Origin: Halococcaceae archaeon
GTDB lineage: Archaea > Halobacteriota > Halobacteria > Halobacteriales > Halalkalicoccaceae
Direction: 5' to 3'
Assembly: GCA_007129135.1 (NCBI GenBank)
Contig: SKWB01000101.1
Span: 1-7,714 of the forward strand
Length of the DNA stretch: 7,714 bases
The position numbers and the translations under genes were made by a program. The stretch's first letter is position 1; every line of letters begins with the position of its first letter. The notes beneath the pieces were generated by a model. That model was not told the origin of the DNA. It saw nothing but the letters and a program-made list of their open reading frames with translations, and did not search any database. Positions 1-5,718 of the stretch are shown here, piece by piece.

Positions 1-418
1 GTGGCTGGAGCAGCCGTTTCACGTCGACCGCACGATAGCGCTCCCTGAACTCGCCCATCACCGCCTGTAGCTGCTCGAAGCTCTCTGTGTGGAAGACGAG
101 CGTCACCTCGTCGCCGGAGGCACCGTAGCGGTGGACGGGACAGCCGAACCGGCCGAGACACGCGCACGGACAGGTCGGTTCTCCGCCGTGTTCGACACGG
201 TAGACCGTCGCCGTTCCGTACGCGAAGACCGGCTCTCCCGGCGGGCGTTCGGATCCCTCCCCGGCGTCCACGACGAACTCGGAGACGCTCTCGGTCCCCG
301 CGGGGGCGACGCTCGTCGAGAGCCGATCGACGGTCGTTCCGGTCGCGCTCGCGAACCGGGCGACCGGACACTCCCCGTCGGTGCTGACCGTCACCGTGGC
401 TCGGATCCCGGACGACAC
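1..418 (-). CDS. HTH-10 (bacterio-opsin activator-like) transcriptional regulator, N-terminal part
   Basis: The 139 visible residues match the N-terminal sensor-like part of haloarchaeal bat-type regulators, whose HTH-10 DNA-binding domain lies at the C-terminus. Here that domain is beyond the left edge, so the family call rests on the N-terminal part only. What is seen: a GTG start at 418 giving MSSGIRATVTVSTDGECPVA, an in-frame stop at 473-475 upstream, and a cysteine-rich block CPCACLGRFGCPVH (C83, C85, C87, C93, H96). A segment follows of the form VTLVFH, then LQAVMGEFRERY, then VDVKRLLQ, the usual layout before the HTH-10 region. The cysteine block could bind a metal or respond to redox state; that is inference. 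The gene follows the AhpD-like gene on the same strand with a 79-bp gap, so the two may be co-transcribed. Another GTG at 394 is possible, but 418 keeps the conserved opening strand. Confidence 0.72.
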   Translation of the reverse strand, partial: MSSGIRATVTVSTDGECPVARFASATGTTVDRLSTSVAPAGTESVSEFVVDAGEGSERPPGEPVFAYGTATVYRVEHGGEPTCPCACLGRFGCPVHRYGASGDEVTLVFHTESFEQLQAVMGEFRERYRAVDVKRLLQP

Positions 419-497
419 ACCGCCTCGTTCGCACCCCCACCTCTTCAGCGTGCGGTCGCTCCCGACCGACCGTCAGGTCGATCGATCGCCGGACCGC

Positions 498-827
498 TCA
501 GTCGGTCTCGTCCTCGATCCAGCTCAGTGCGGCGATCGCTCGGGGGAAGCCGATCGTCGGGATCGAGAGCACCGCGACGTGTTTCAGCTCCTCGGGGGAG
601 AGCCCCTCGTCGAGCCCGCGACGGACGTGCGAGTGGACCGCTCCCTCCGAACCCGCCCCGATCGCGAGCGCGAGTTTCACGAGGCGTTTCGTCCCGTCAG
701 CGACGGGCCCGGCATCCGAACAGGCCTCGCCCAGGTCGGCGTACGCCTCCCAGACCTCGCGGTGCTCCTCGGCGAACTCGCCGGCGGCCGAGGGTAGCTC
801 CTCCGGATCGTCGATCTCGTCTGCCAT
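498..827 (-). CDS. Carboxymuconolactone decarboxylase / AhpD-like family protein, cysteine-less
   Basis: A 109-residue, acidic, all-helical protein of the AhpD/CMD-like fold, of usual length for a single-domain member. The family core is visible as LVKLALAIGAGSEGAVHSHV (from about residue 49), then GLSPEELKHVAVLSIPTIGFP. In AhpD-type peroxidase partners this region carries C-x2-C-x3-H. Here the two cysteine positions are Ser60 and Ala63, while His67 is kept, so thiol-disulfide chemistry at this site is not possible. It is closer to the decarboxylase-like or uncharacterised branch, and its substrate is unknown. The start is uncertain: ATG at 827 gives MADEIDDPEE, whereas GTG at 845 and ATG at 842 would add five or six residues. 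A GGAG lies only two bases before the 842 ATG. The gene sits between the HTH-10 regulator downstream and the long inverted repeat at 879-960 upstream. Confidence 0.82.
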   Translation of the reverse strand: MADEIDDPEELPSAAGEFAEEHREVWEAYADLGEACSDAGPVADGTKRLVKLALAIGAGSEGAVHSHVRRGLDEGLSPEELKHVAVLSIPTIGFPRAIAALSWIEDETD

Positions 828-878
828 GGTCAGTCGGCCCATCACTCCCGGCCCTCATCAGTGCGGGGGGTCACGGAG

Positions 879-960
879 GCCGACCGGTGGTCCCGCTGAC
901 TGTGCAGTCGTGAAGCCGTCGGCAAGTCCGACATCACCGAGGGCACGACCACCGGTCGGC
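879..960. repeat. 14-bp perfect inverted repeat with 54-nt spacer
   Basis: Left arm GCCGACCGGTGGTC at 879-892 is the exact reverse complement of the right arm GACCACCGGTCGGC at 947-960. Each arm contains the palindromic hexamer ACCGGT. A smaller hairpin, GACTG-TG-CAGTC (898-909), lies in the spacer. The repeat fills most of the 184-bp gap between the AhpD-like gene (start 827 or 842) and the stop of the membrane-protein gene at 1012. It could be a paired operator for the AhpD-like gene, a 3' structure of the membrane-protein transcript, or the ends of a tiny remnant element. Nothing in the sequence decides between these. Confidence 0.6.
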
Positions 961-1011
961 GATCCACCCCCTGTTCCGGCGCCCGAACCCAGAGACCAGC
1001 GAGAGAGGAAC

Positions 1012-2193
1012 CTACCGGCGTGTCGCGAACGCCGCCACGAGGAGGTAGCCGTACACGGTCGCGCCCGCGAGGCCGACGACGGCTCCGACCCGTTCGATGG
1101 GGGGAGTAGAGAGCGCCAGTCCGACGGCCTGCATCGCGGCCGCGGCGGCGAGTAGCCCGATCGCGAGGAGGGCCGTCCGGTCCGTACAGCCCGGCCAGCG
1201 CCCGACGGACGGCGGGTAGAACTGCAGGGAGACCCCGACTACCGTCAGCCCGAGGAAACCGAGCAGCGTGAGGCGTCGGTGGGCGTCGACGAGCCCCGGA
1301 TCGAGGCCCCCGACGGCGAGCCAGAGTCCGATCAAAACAGCCGCGACGCCTCCGACCGCCCCAGCGAGCACGCCGTAAAAGGCGACCCGACGACGATCCG
1401 ATCGCCGAAAGAGCACGCAGAAGCCGACGGCGTAGCCGACGACGGCCAGAGCTTCGATCGCCCCAGCCACGGCGAAGAGCGATCCCGCCGGAAGGCTGGC
1501 GGCCAGCAGCAGAGGTCCGATCGCGCCGGCAGGAAGGACGACGAGCACGAGCGACCGCGGGGGTTCGGCGACGAGGAACCGCGGGAGCAACCGAAAGCCG
1601 AGCGCGAAGACGAGCAGCGTCGCGGTTCCCGCCCCCAGCAGGTGGGTGGCCCGCGGCGGGTAGCCGTCGAACACCGACGGGACCACCCCGGAGAGCGCGA
1701 GCGTCTCGTAGCTCCCGAACAGGAGGTACGCCAGCGCGACCGGGACGAACGCGTTCGCGACCCGGTCGACGCCCGCCCGGTGGACGTTCGCCCCGCCGGT
1801 CCCCGTTTCAGCGCCGCTCGGGTTGTCCCTGATCGTCCAGACGAGGGCCCCGACGAAGAGCGAGACGCCCGCGACCCACGAGAGCCCACCGACGAGGCCG
1901 ACCGCCTCGGGAACCCCAGCGATCGGTTCGACGGCGAGGCAGGCCACACCGATCGTCGTGAGCGGGAGCTGGAGGGCCGCCACCCGAGGGTCGGCGAGCG
2001 GACGGTCGAAGTACGTCGGCACCAGCGAGTAGGCCTTCCCGAAGACGACGTGGAGGACGAACCCGTAGAGTCCGAGGACGACCTCCGTCCGTGGGGGGAC
2101 GCCGACCAGGAGACCGACCTGCCAGAGGACGAGCCAGCAGACGGCGACGAGGACGTACCGGCGCGCCCATCGCGAGATCAGTGCGGCCGACAT
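1012..2193 (-). CDS. Twelve-helix membrane protein, haem-copper-oxidase subunit I / NnrS-like
   Basis: A 393-residue integral membrane protein with about twelve hydrophobic segments (roughly 12-32, 38-58, 72-90, 96-120, 145-168, 183-205, 213-233, 238-262, 272-295, 305-325, 341-361, 369-388). Three segments carry a histidine near the start and a proline at the membrane exit: H48 with LVPTYF, H184 with RLLPRF, and H305 with LQFYPP. This pattern resembles the haem-copper oxidase subunit I / NnrS group, where membrane histidines bind haem or metal, but the full ligand set of a catalytic oxidase is not apparent. Its role is therefore inferred: a possible haem- or NO-related membrane protein. It lies downstream of the globin gene on the same strand, 185 bp away. 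ATG at 2193 (MSAALISRW) is chosen. A GTG at 2265 would add 24 Arg-rich residues unlike the rest and would place an inverted repeat inside the gene. Confidence 0.7.
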   Translation of the reverse strand: MSAALISRWARRYVLVAVCWLVLWQVGLLVGVPPRTEVVLGLYGFVLHVVFGKAYSLVPTYFDRPLADPRVAALQLPLTTIGVACLAVEPIAGVPEAVGLVGGLSWVAGVSLFVGALVWTIRDNPSGAETGTGGANVHRAGVDRVANAFVPVALAYLLFGSYETLALSGVVPSVFDGYPPRATHLLGAGTATLLVFALGFRLLPRFLVAEPPRSLVLVVLPAGAIGPLLLAASLPAGSLFAVAGAIEALAVVGYAVGFCVLFRRSDRRRVAFYGVLAGAVGGVAAVLIGLWLAVGGLDPGLVDAHRRLTLLGFLGLTVVGVSLQFYPPSVGRWPGCTDRTALLAIGLLAAAAAMQAVGLALSTPPIERVGAVVGLAGATVYGYLLVAAFATRR

Positions 2194-2215
2194 GGCCACC
2201 GGATCGGGCGCTCGA

Positions 2216-2257
2216 ACTCCCTCGCTCGTTCCGCTCCGTCGTCGGGATCGAGGGAGT
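2216..2257. repeat. 9-bp inverted repeat just upstream of the membrane-protein start
   Basis: ACTCCCTCG (2216-2224) and CGAGGGAGT (2249-2257) are perfect reverse complements separated by 24 nt. The structure ends 22 nt upstream of the chosen ATG at 2193, in the spacer between the globin and membrane-protein genes. It could fold in the RNA as a leader hairpin or intercistronic processing signal, or act as a DNA operator. A match of this length could also be chance in GC-rich sequence. Confidence 0.35.
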
Positions 2258-2378
2258 CTGACCACCGTCGGCAGTACCTACGTGAAGAGCCTCGAGGCCC
2301 CGGGGATGCGAGGATCTCGACCGACGGACAGCCGACTGGTAAAGCTTCACGACACTCGGGGATCGGGCCCGACACGAC

Positions 2379-2744
2379 TCACGCGGCGGTCACGATCGCG
2401 TCCTCGTAGCCGTAGAAGGCGTCGACGACGTCCTCCCGGGCTGTGTCGTCGACGTCGAACTCCCGTAGGGTTCGGTCGAGATGCGTCGCGATCGCGTCGA
2501 ACTCGCCGGAGCTGATGTCGAGGTCGGCGTGGACCGACTCCATGTCGCCGCCGGTGTACTCGACGGGCCCGCCGGCGATCGAACTGAGGAACTGCGTCTG
2601 GTGGGCCCGCTGGCGCTGCATGTCGGTCCCCTCGAAGAAGTGCGCCAGTCGGTCGTCGTCGAGGACGCGCCCGTAGAACGAGTCGACGACGGCAGCGATC
2701 GATTCCCGGCCACCCAGCCGTTCGTAGAGGGTTGGATTCTCCAT
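2379..2744 (-). CDS. Group I truncated hemoglobin (trHbN-type)
   Basis: A complete 121-residue protein of the 2-on-2 truncated globin family, the usual length for group I. It binds haem in the cytoplasm; relatives bind O2 and many detoxify nitric oxide to nitrate. Seen in order: the opening LYERLGG (6-12), FYGRVL with Phe23-Tyr24 at positions B9-B10, the FF pair after LAH (36-37, CD1 region), GTDMQRQRAHQTQFL (39-53) over the distal side, GGPVEYTG (58-65), and the proximal haem ligand His72 in MESVHADL. Tyr at B10 is typical for ligand stabilisation in this group. ATG at 2744 is chosen because family members start there; the reading frame stays open upstream, but that stretch is Arg-rich and unlike a protein. 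A 16-bp palindrome lies 3 bp upstream of the start, and a TATA-like element about 29 bp upstream fits a leaderless transcript. The membrane protein at 1012-2193 follows and may share the transcript. Confidence 0.93.
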   Translation of the reverse strand: MENPTLYERLGGRESIAAVVDSFYGRVLDDDRLAHFFEGTDMQRQRAHQTQFLSSIAGGPVEYTGGDMESVHADLDISSGEFDAIATHLDRTLREFDVDDTAREDVVDAFYGYEDAIVTAA

Positions 2745-2747
2745 CTC

Positions 2748-2763
2748 GTTCGTTCGAACGAAC
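2748..2763. promoter_or_regulatory. 16-bp perfect palindrome at the globin start, candidate operator
   Basis: GTTCGTTCGAACGAAC is an exact 16-bp palindrome ending three bases before the globin ATG (2744). It falls between the TATA-like element at 2769-2777 and the start codon, where a bound repressor would block initiation of a leaderless transcript. The core octamer GTTCGAAC recurs at 7237-7244. No regulator for it can be named from the window. Confidence 0.5.
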
Positions 2764-2768
2764 CCCGC

Positions 2769-2777
2769 CCCTATGAA
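2769..2777 (-). promoter_or_regulatory. TATA-like element of the globin promoter
   Basis: Read on the minus strand this is CTTTCATAG, centred about 29 bp before the globin ATG. That is the expected distance for an archaeal TATA box driving a leaderless mRNA. The match to a haloarchaeal TATA box is weak, so the call is tentative. Confidence 0.3.
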
Positions 2778-3229
2778 AGACCACCCGAACACCTTCGGCG
2801 GGAGGCGTTCGCTGTCCGATCGTGGAACCAGGGGGTACCGAGGGATGGTGAGGGTACCAGAGCGATGCAGGAGCCACATATACACACTCGTAGTTCCGCT
2901 GGAACGAGGAGAAACTGAACACGGGAGCCGGGGATCGTGTACGGCGACCGGTCGAAGGATCTCACGAAAACGGCGTCTTCGCCGACGCGGGCGTGTTCGA
3001 TTCGTCCAGAACGATCGAAGAGACCATCGGGCGCGACAAGAAGGGGCCGACAGTCCTCCCGTCGAAGATCGGAGTCCAGCCCTCTGACGGGAGTTCCGGT
3101 CAGCAGGACTGTATTCGTCACGAGACGCACCGGGAGGTGGAGAGAGACGTTCACCGACCGCCTCTCGTCGAGACGAACTCACTCGGACATCCGGTGTGTT
3201 CTTTCGGCACGGGGGTCGATCCCTATCGC
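2778..3229. other. Divergent intergenic region between globin and CPBP protease
   Basis: No convincing gene was found here. Frames open across it are Arg/Ser-rich and look like noise. It must hold the CPBP promoter and any upstream part of the globin promoter. Visible features: two GGTACC hexamers 19 bp apart (2834-2839 and 2853-2858), an AT-rich CATATACACAC at about 2877-2887 that could act as a TATA box on either strand, a GTTCC-GCT-GGAAC hairpin (2893-2905), and a CGGCG-TCTT-CGCCG hairpin (2971-2984). The region is long for a haloarchaeal promoter pair, so a small RNA or degraded gene cannot be excluded. Confidence 0.4.
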
Positions 3230-4120
3230 ATGAGCACGGACGGCCAGCGACGACCTGGGGGGAGAACGGCGCTCCTCGCACGCACCTGTACCCCGTGGGG
3301 ATTCCCCGTCATCTACCTCGGCTGGGCGTATCTCTTCTGGACGCCCATACTCGTCTCGGGCGAGTCTGTCTGGTCGTTCCCGAACGCCGCGCTGTTCCTC
3401 GTCGGTGGGACGAGCCCGTTACTGGCCGGCGTTCTGTTGAGTTGGTTCAACTACGGCCGTTGGGGACTGCGTGACCTGGGGGACCGCCTGATCGATATCC
3501 GCCGGATCGACCCGCGGTGGTGGCTGATACTCGTGCTGTTCTGGCCGGCGTTCAACCTCTGTATGGCCGGTGTCGCACTGGTGTTCGGGATCACCTCGGC
3601 GCCACTCGAGTTCGTCTCGCCCGATCGCCTGTTCGACCCGGTGGCAGTGGTCTCGATACTCGTGTTCGCGTTCGTCTTCCCGCTCCCCGAGGAGATCGGT
3701 CTTCGCGGCTACTGGCTGGATCAGCTCCAAGAACGCTTCAGTGCGCTCACGGCGGGGCTGATAAACGGGACGACGTGGGCCATCTGGCACGCCCCGTTCG
3801 TGCTCTTGCCCGGCTACTACGCGCAGACGACGTTCCAGCCGGAGCTGTCGTGGTGGCTACCGATGCTCGTCTTCGTCGCGCTCTTTCACGTATGGGTGTA
3901 CAACAACACGGACCGGAGCATCCTCGCGGTACTCGTGTTCCACGCGTTCGTGAACCTGACTGGCGAGGTCATGGGGTTCGCCCCCGAGATGTACCCGTTC
4001 GTCCTCTCGGGCTACGTGTTCGTGACGACAGTCCTCGTTTTCGGCTGGAGTCCCGAATCGCTCTGCGGGTGGAATCGGGCTCGGCCAACCGTAACGCGCC
4101 CCGGAGGAACGTCCCGCTAG
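3230..4120 (+). CDS. CPBP family intramembrane metalloprotease (CAAX protease/ABI domain)
   Basis: A complete 296-residue multi-pass membrane protein of the CPBP (Rce1/Abi) family. Members are glutamate-dependent intramembrane proteases; some process prenylated or bacteriocin-related peptides, but the substrate here is unknown. Hydrophobic segments lie near 24-42, 52-73, 97-120, 137-152, 171-193, 208-224, 230-248 and 256-272. All three family motifs are present: EEIGLRGY (E154, E155, R159), WAIWHAPF (H187 after Trp183) and HAFVN (H238, N242), so the active site looks intact. ATG at 3230 (MSTDGQRR) gives a short charged N-tail before the first helix. The frame is open further upstream, but that stretch is low-quality polar sequence. 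The gene is transcribed away from the globin and toward the bactofilin-like gene. It shares the segment WVYNNT-x-RSIL with the partial CPBP gene at the right edge. Confidence 0.9.
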   Translation: MSTDGQRRPGGRTALLARTCTPWGFPVIYLGWAYLFWTPILVSGESVWSFPNAALFLVGGTSPLLAGVLLSWFNYGRWGLRDLGDRLIDIRRIDPRWWLILVLFWPAFNLCMAGVALVFGITSAPLEFVSPDRLFDPVAVVSILVFAFVFPLPEEIGLRGYWLDQLQERFSALTAGLINGTTWAIWHAPFVLLPGYYAQTTFQPELSWWLPMLVFVALFHVWVYNNTDRSILAVLVFHAFVNLTGEVMGFAPEMYPFVLSGYVFVTTVLVFGWSPESLCGWNRARPTVTRPGGTSR

Positions 4121-4150
4121 AACTCCCTCGGAAGCGACTAGGTGGACGTC

Positions 4151-4171
4151 GAACGCTGAGTATCTGCGTTC
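4151..4171 (+). terminator. Hairpin downstream of the CPBP gene, possible terminator
   Basis: GAACGC (4151-4156) pairs perfectly with GCGTTC (4166-4171) across a nine-base loop, 30 bp after the CPBP stop codon. No T tract follows, and haloarchaeal termination usually depends on T-rich sequence, so this is a weak call. Confidence 0.2.
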
Positions 4172-4221
4172 CAGTCAACCGTCAGCGACAGCAGTTCTGT
4201 CGACCGATTCTACGGGAGTGG

Positions 4222-4326
4222 CTACCGAGAGGTGCCAGACCACCCGGATACAGCTCGATCCAACCCCTCCGGAACCGAGGACAGTATCTCGGTGAACGCC
4301 ACGGGGTCGTCGTGGTTCACGACGTG
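4222..4326 (-). pseudogene. Remnant of an alpha/beta-hydrolase C-terminus
   Basis: On the minus strand this stretch encodes HVVNHDDPVAFTEILSSV followed by PEGLDRAVSG and a TAG at 4222. It resembles the end of an alpha/beta hydrolase, where the catalytic His (in G-H) is followed by a short N/E-x-DP-x-x-F segment and the last helix. The codon just before the His is TGA (4327-4329), where the family usually has Gly (GGA would be one change away). Another stop lies six codons further upstream, and no recognisable hydrolase body precedes it. I therefore read it as the surviving tail of a lost gene. The alternative is a chance or novel 32-residue ORF starting at GTG 4320. Its length and similarity are judged by eye only. 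Confidence 0.42.
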
Positions 4327-4467
4327 TCAAAGGTCCAACTTTTCTCATCGTAGTGGAGTGCGTTTACCGTTTTCCGCCTCTCGGGCGTCGCGCTCGGTCG
4401 CGAGCGGTACCGGTCTCCGGGGACGACGGAGGTCGATGAGAGCTCGGTCGGTCTCTGTCTACACTCG

Positions 4468-5553
4468 CTACCCGATCGACGACCCCTCGGGAGACGTCCT
4501 CGATGCGGCCCCCCGGGCCCGGCCCCGATACTCGTAGAGTCCGACCAGGACCGCCCCCAGGCCTAGTAGGAAGATCAGGAGATTCAGTAGCCCACCGACG
4601 AACGGGACGAGCGCGAGGAGCCCACCGAGGAGCAGTCCGAGGACCAGCGCCACCCATTGGCGATCGACTCCGCCGATCCGGTCGCGTCCCTGCAAGGAGA
4701 CGATCCACATACCGAGCGCGAACCGTCCGTACACCAGCCCGATCCACGCGAGAAAGAGGAACGCGAGCGTCCCAGCGAGCGCTAGCGGGATTCCGACGGT
4801 CGTGACGGTGAGTAACACTATCGACAGGGGAACGGCGACGAGAGTCCCCAGACCGACGAGTCCCGTCTTGAGCGGTTCGGCCGTCACCCGATCGGCGACG
4901 CCTCCGGAGAACCGTGGGAAGAGGGCGAGTAACACGGCCCCGAGGAGCAGGTTGGCGACGAACGCGTAGACCGCGATCGCCCACGACGCCAGCGGCTGGA
5001 GTTCGCCGACGGAGGTGGGTCCGAGCGTCCTGTCGCGCGTGATATCGCCCGCGACGGCGTCCTGGTTGCCTTCGAGCCGGCCGTCGTAGGTCAGCGAACC
5101 GGCGATCGAGGCCGCCTCCCCGAGTCGGATCGTCTCGGCCCCGATCCGAGCGTCGCCGCCGATCGTGCCGTCGATCGTGACCTCGCCCGCCCCGCTGTCG
5201 AAGTCGCCGTCTACGGTCGCACCGTCCTCGAGATGGATGCTCCCGGCACCGGCCGCGACGTCACCGTCGATCTGACCGGAGATCCGCAGGTTCCCCGTCG
5301 CGACGTTGACGTCACCTCCCACGGTGCCCGTAATCAGGACGTTCCCGGCAGCGCCGCTCACGTCACCCGTGACGGTCCCGTGAACGACGACGGCCCCGCC
5401 GACGGCGTTCACCTCCGAGACGGTTTCACCTTCCTCGACGGTGATCTCTCCACCGACCCCGCTCTGTGCCGTGGCGAGCCCCGAGAACGCGCTCAGCAGA
5501 ACGAGGACAGCGACGAGCGTGACGACCCCCTGTCGGAGTAGCGACGGCCTCAT
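4468..5553 (-). CDS. Bactofilin-like (polymer-forming) beta-solenoid membrane protein with signal peptide
   Basis: A complete 361-residue protein. Residues 1-30 form a Sec signal peptide (Arg-bearing n-region, VVTLVAVLVLLSAFSGLA core, ATAQ near the cleavage site). Residues about 50-160 are a ladder of 17-19-residue rungs built on the pattern V-x-I-x-G-T-V-x-GDV: VVVHGTVTGDV, VLITGTVGGDV, LRISGQIDGDV, IHLEDGATVDGDF, VTIDGTIGGDA and IRLGEAASIAGSL. This is the right-handed beta-helix signature of bactofilin/polymer-forming domains. From about 188 on there are five or six membrane segments, ending in a charged tail. The signal peptide puts the solenoid outside the membrane, unlike classic cytoplasmic bactofilins, so a cell-surface structural role is inferred. 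ATG at 5553 is chosen because the in-frame extension upstream translates the AT-rich promoter. The gene is convergent with the CPBP gene. Confidence 0.85.
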   Translation of the reverse strand: MRPSLLRQGVVTLVAVLVLLSAFSGLATAQSGVGGEITVEEGETVSEVNAVGGAVVVHGTVTGDVSGAAGNVLITGTVGGDVNVATGNLRISGQIDGDVAAGAGSIHLEDGATVDGDFDSGAGEVTIDGTIGGDARIGAETIRLGEAASIAGSLTYDGRLEGNQDAVAGDITRDRTLGPTSVGELQPLASWAIAVYAFVANLLLGAVLLALFPRFSGGVADRVTAEPLKTGLVGLGTLVAVPLSIVLLTVTTVGIPLALAGTLAFLFLAWIGLVYGRFALGMWIVSLQGRDRIGGVDRQWVALVLGLLLGGLLALVPFVGGLLNLLIFLLGLGAVLVGLYEYRGRARGAASRTSPEGSSIG

Positions 5554-5570
5554 GCGATCCGTTCCGTTGT

Positions 5571-5613
5571 TGTAAAACCCATACCCGGTATATCGTCTCC
5601 AGAGTACATATAT
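5571..5613 (-). promoter_or_regulatory. AT-rich promoter region of the bactofilin-like gene, with small palindrome
   Basis: Read on the minus strand, three AT-rich elements precede the ATG at 5553: ATATATGTA (5605-5613), GATATACC (about 5587-5594) and TTTTACA (5571-5577). Any of these could be the TATA box; the middle one would give a leader of about ten bases. An 11-bp palindrome ATACC-C-GGTAT (5581-5591) overlaps the middle element and could be an operator. These are the most AT-rich bases in the neighbourhood. Confidence 0.4.
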
Positions 5614-5718
5614 CAAGCAGCTAACTATCTGCGGACGGGGACGACGCGATCAGGTGCACGCCGAGAGAGGAGCCCGAAGGCGGATACTGCCGATCCACAA
5701 AGGGTAGCGCGTAGTGGC

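Larger units (their letters stand above)
4121..4467. other. Convergent spacer between CPBP protease and bactofilin-like gene
   Basis: This 347-bp spacer holds no intact gene. It contains a small inverted repeat 30 bp past the CPBP stop (4151-4171) and a protein-like remnant on the minus strand (4222-4326). A short T tract (4340-4343) lies too far from either stop to be a convincing terminator. The remaining open frames look like noise. Confidence 0.5.

Noticed and set aside
89..913. Plus-strand open frame of 274 codons
   Set aside because: Arg/Pro/Ser-rich noise antisense to the HTH-10 and AhpD-like genes.
1279..2409. Plus-strand open frame of 376 codons, highly charged
   Set aside because: It is antisense to the membrane-protein gene. 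Its Asp/Glu/Arg/Pro-rich composition without any domain is typical of the reverse of hydrophobic GC-rich coding sequence.
2993..3229. N-terminal extension of the CPBP frame by 79 codons
   Set aside because: Polar, low-quality sequence before a good ATG at 3230. The CPBP core needs no such domain and the total length is normal without it.
2745..3281. N-terminal extension of the globin frame by 179 codons
   Set aside because: The extension is Arg/Ser-rich with no domain. The family begins at the ATG at 2744, which also fits the promoter elements.
4340..4343. T4 tract considered as a terminator for the CPBP transcript
   Set aside because: It lies 220 bp past the stop codon and is only four bases long, with no associated structure.
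5554..5616. N-terminal extension of the bactofilin-like frame from a TTG
   Set aside because: It would translate the AT-rich promoter elements, and it would bury the signal peptide, which starts correctly at 5553.
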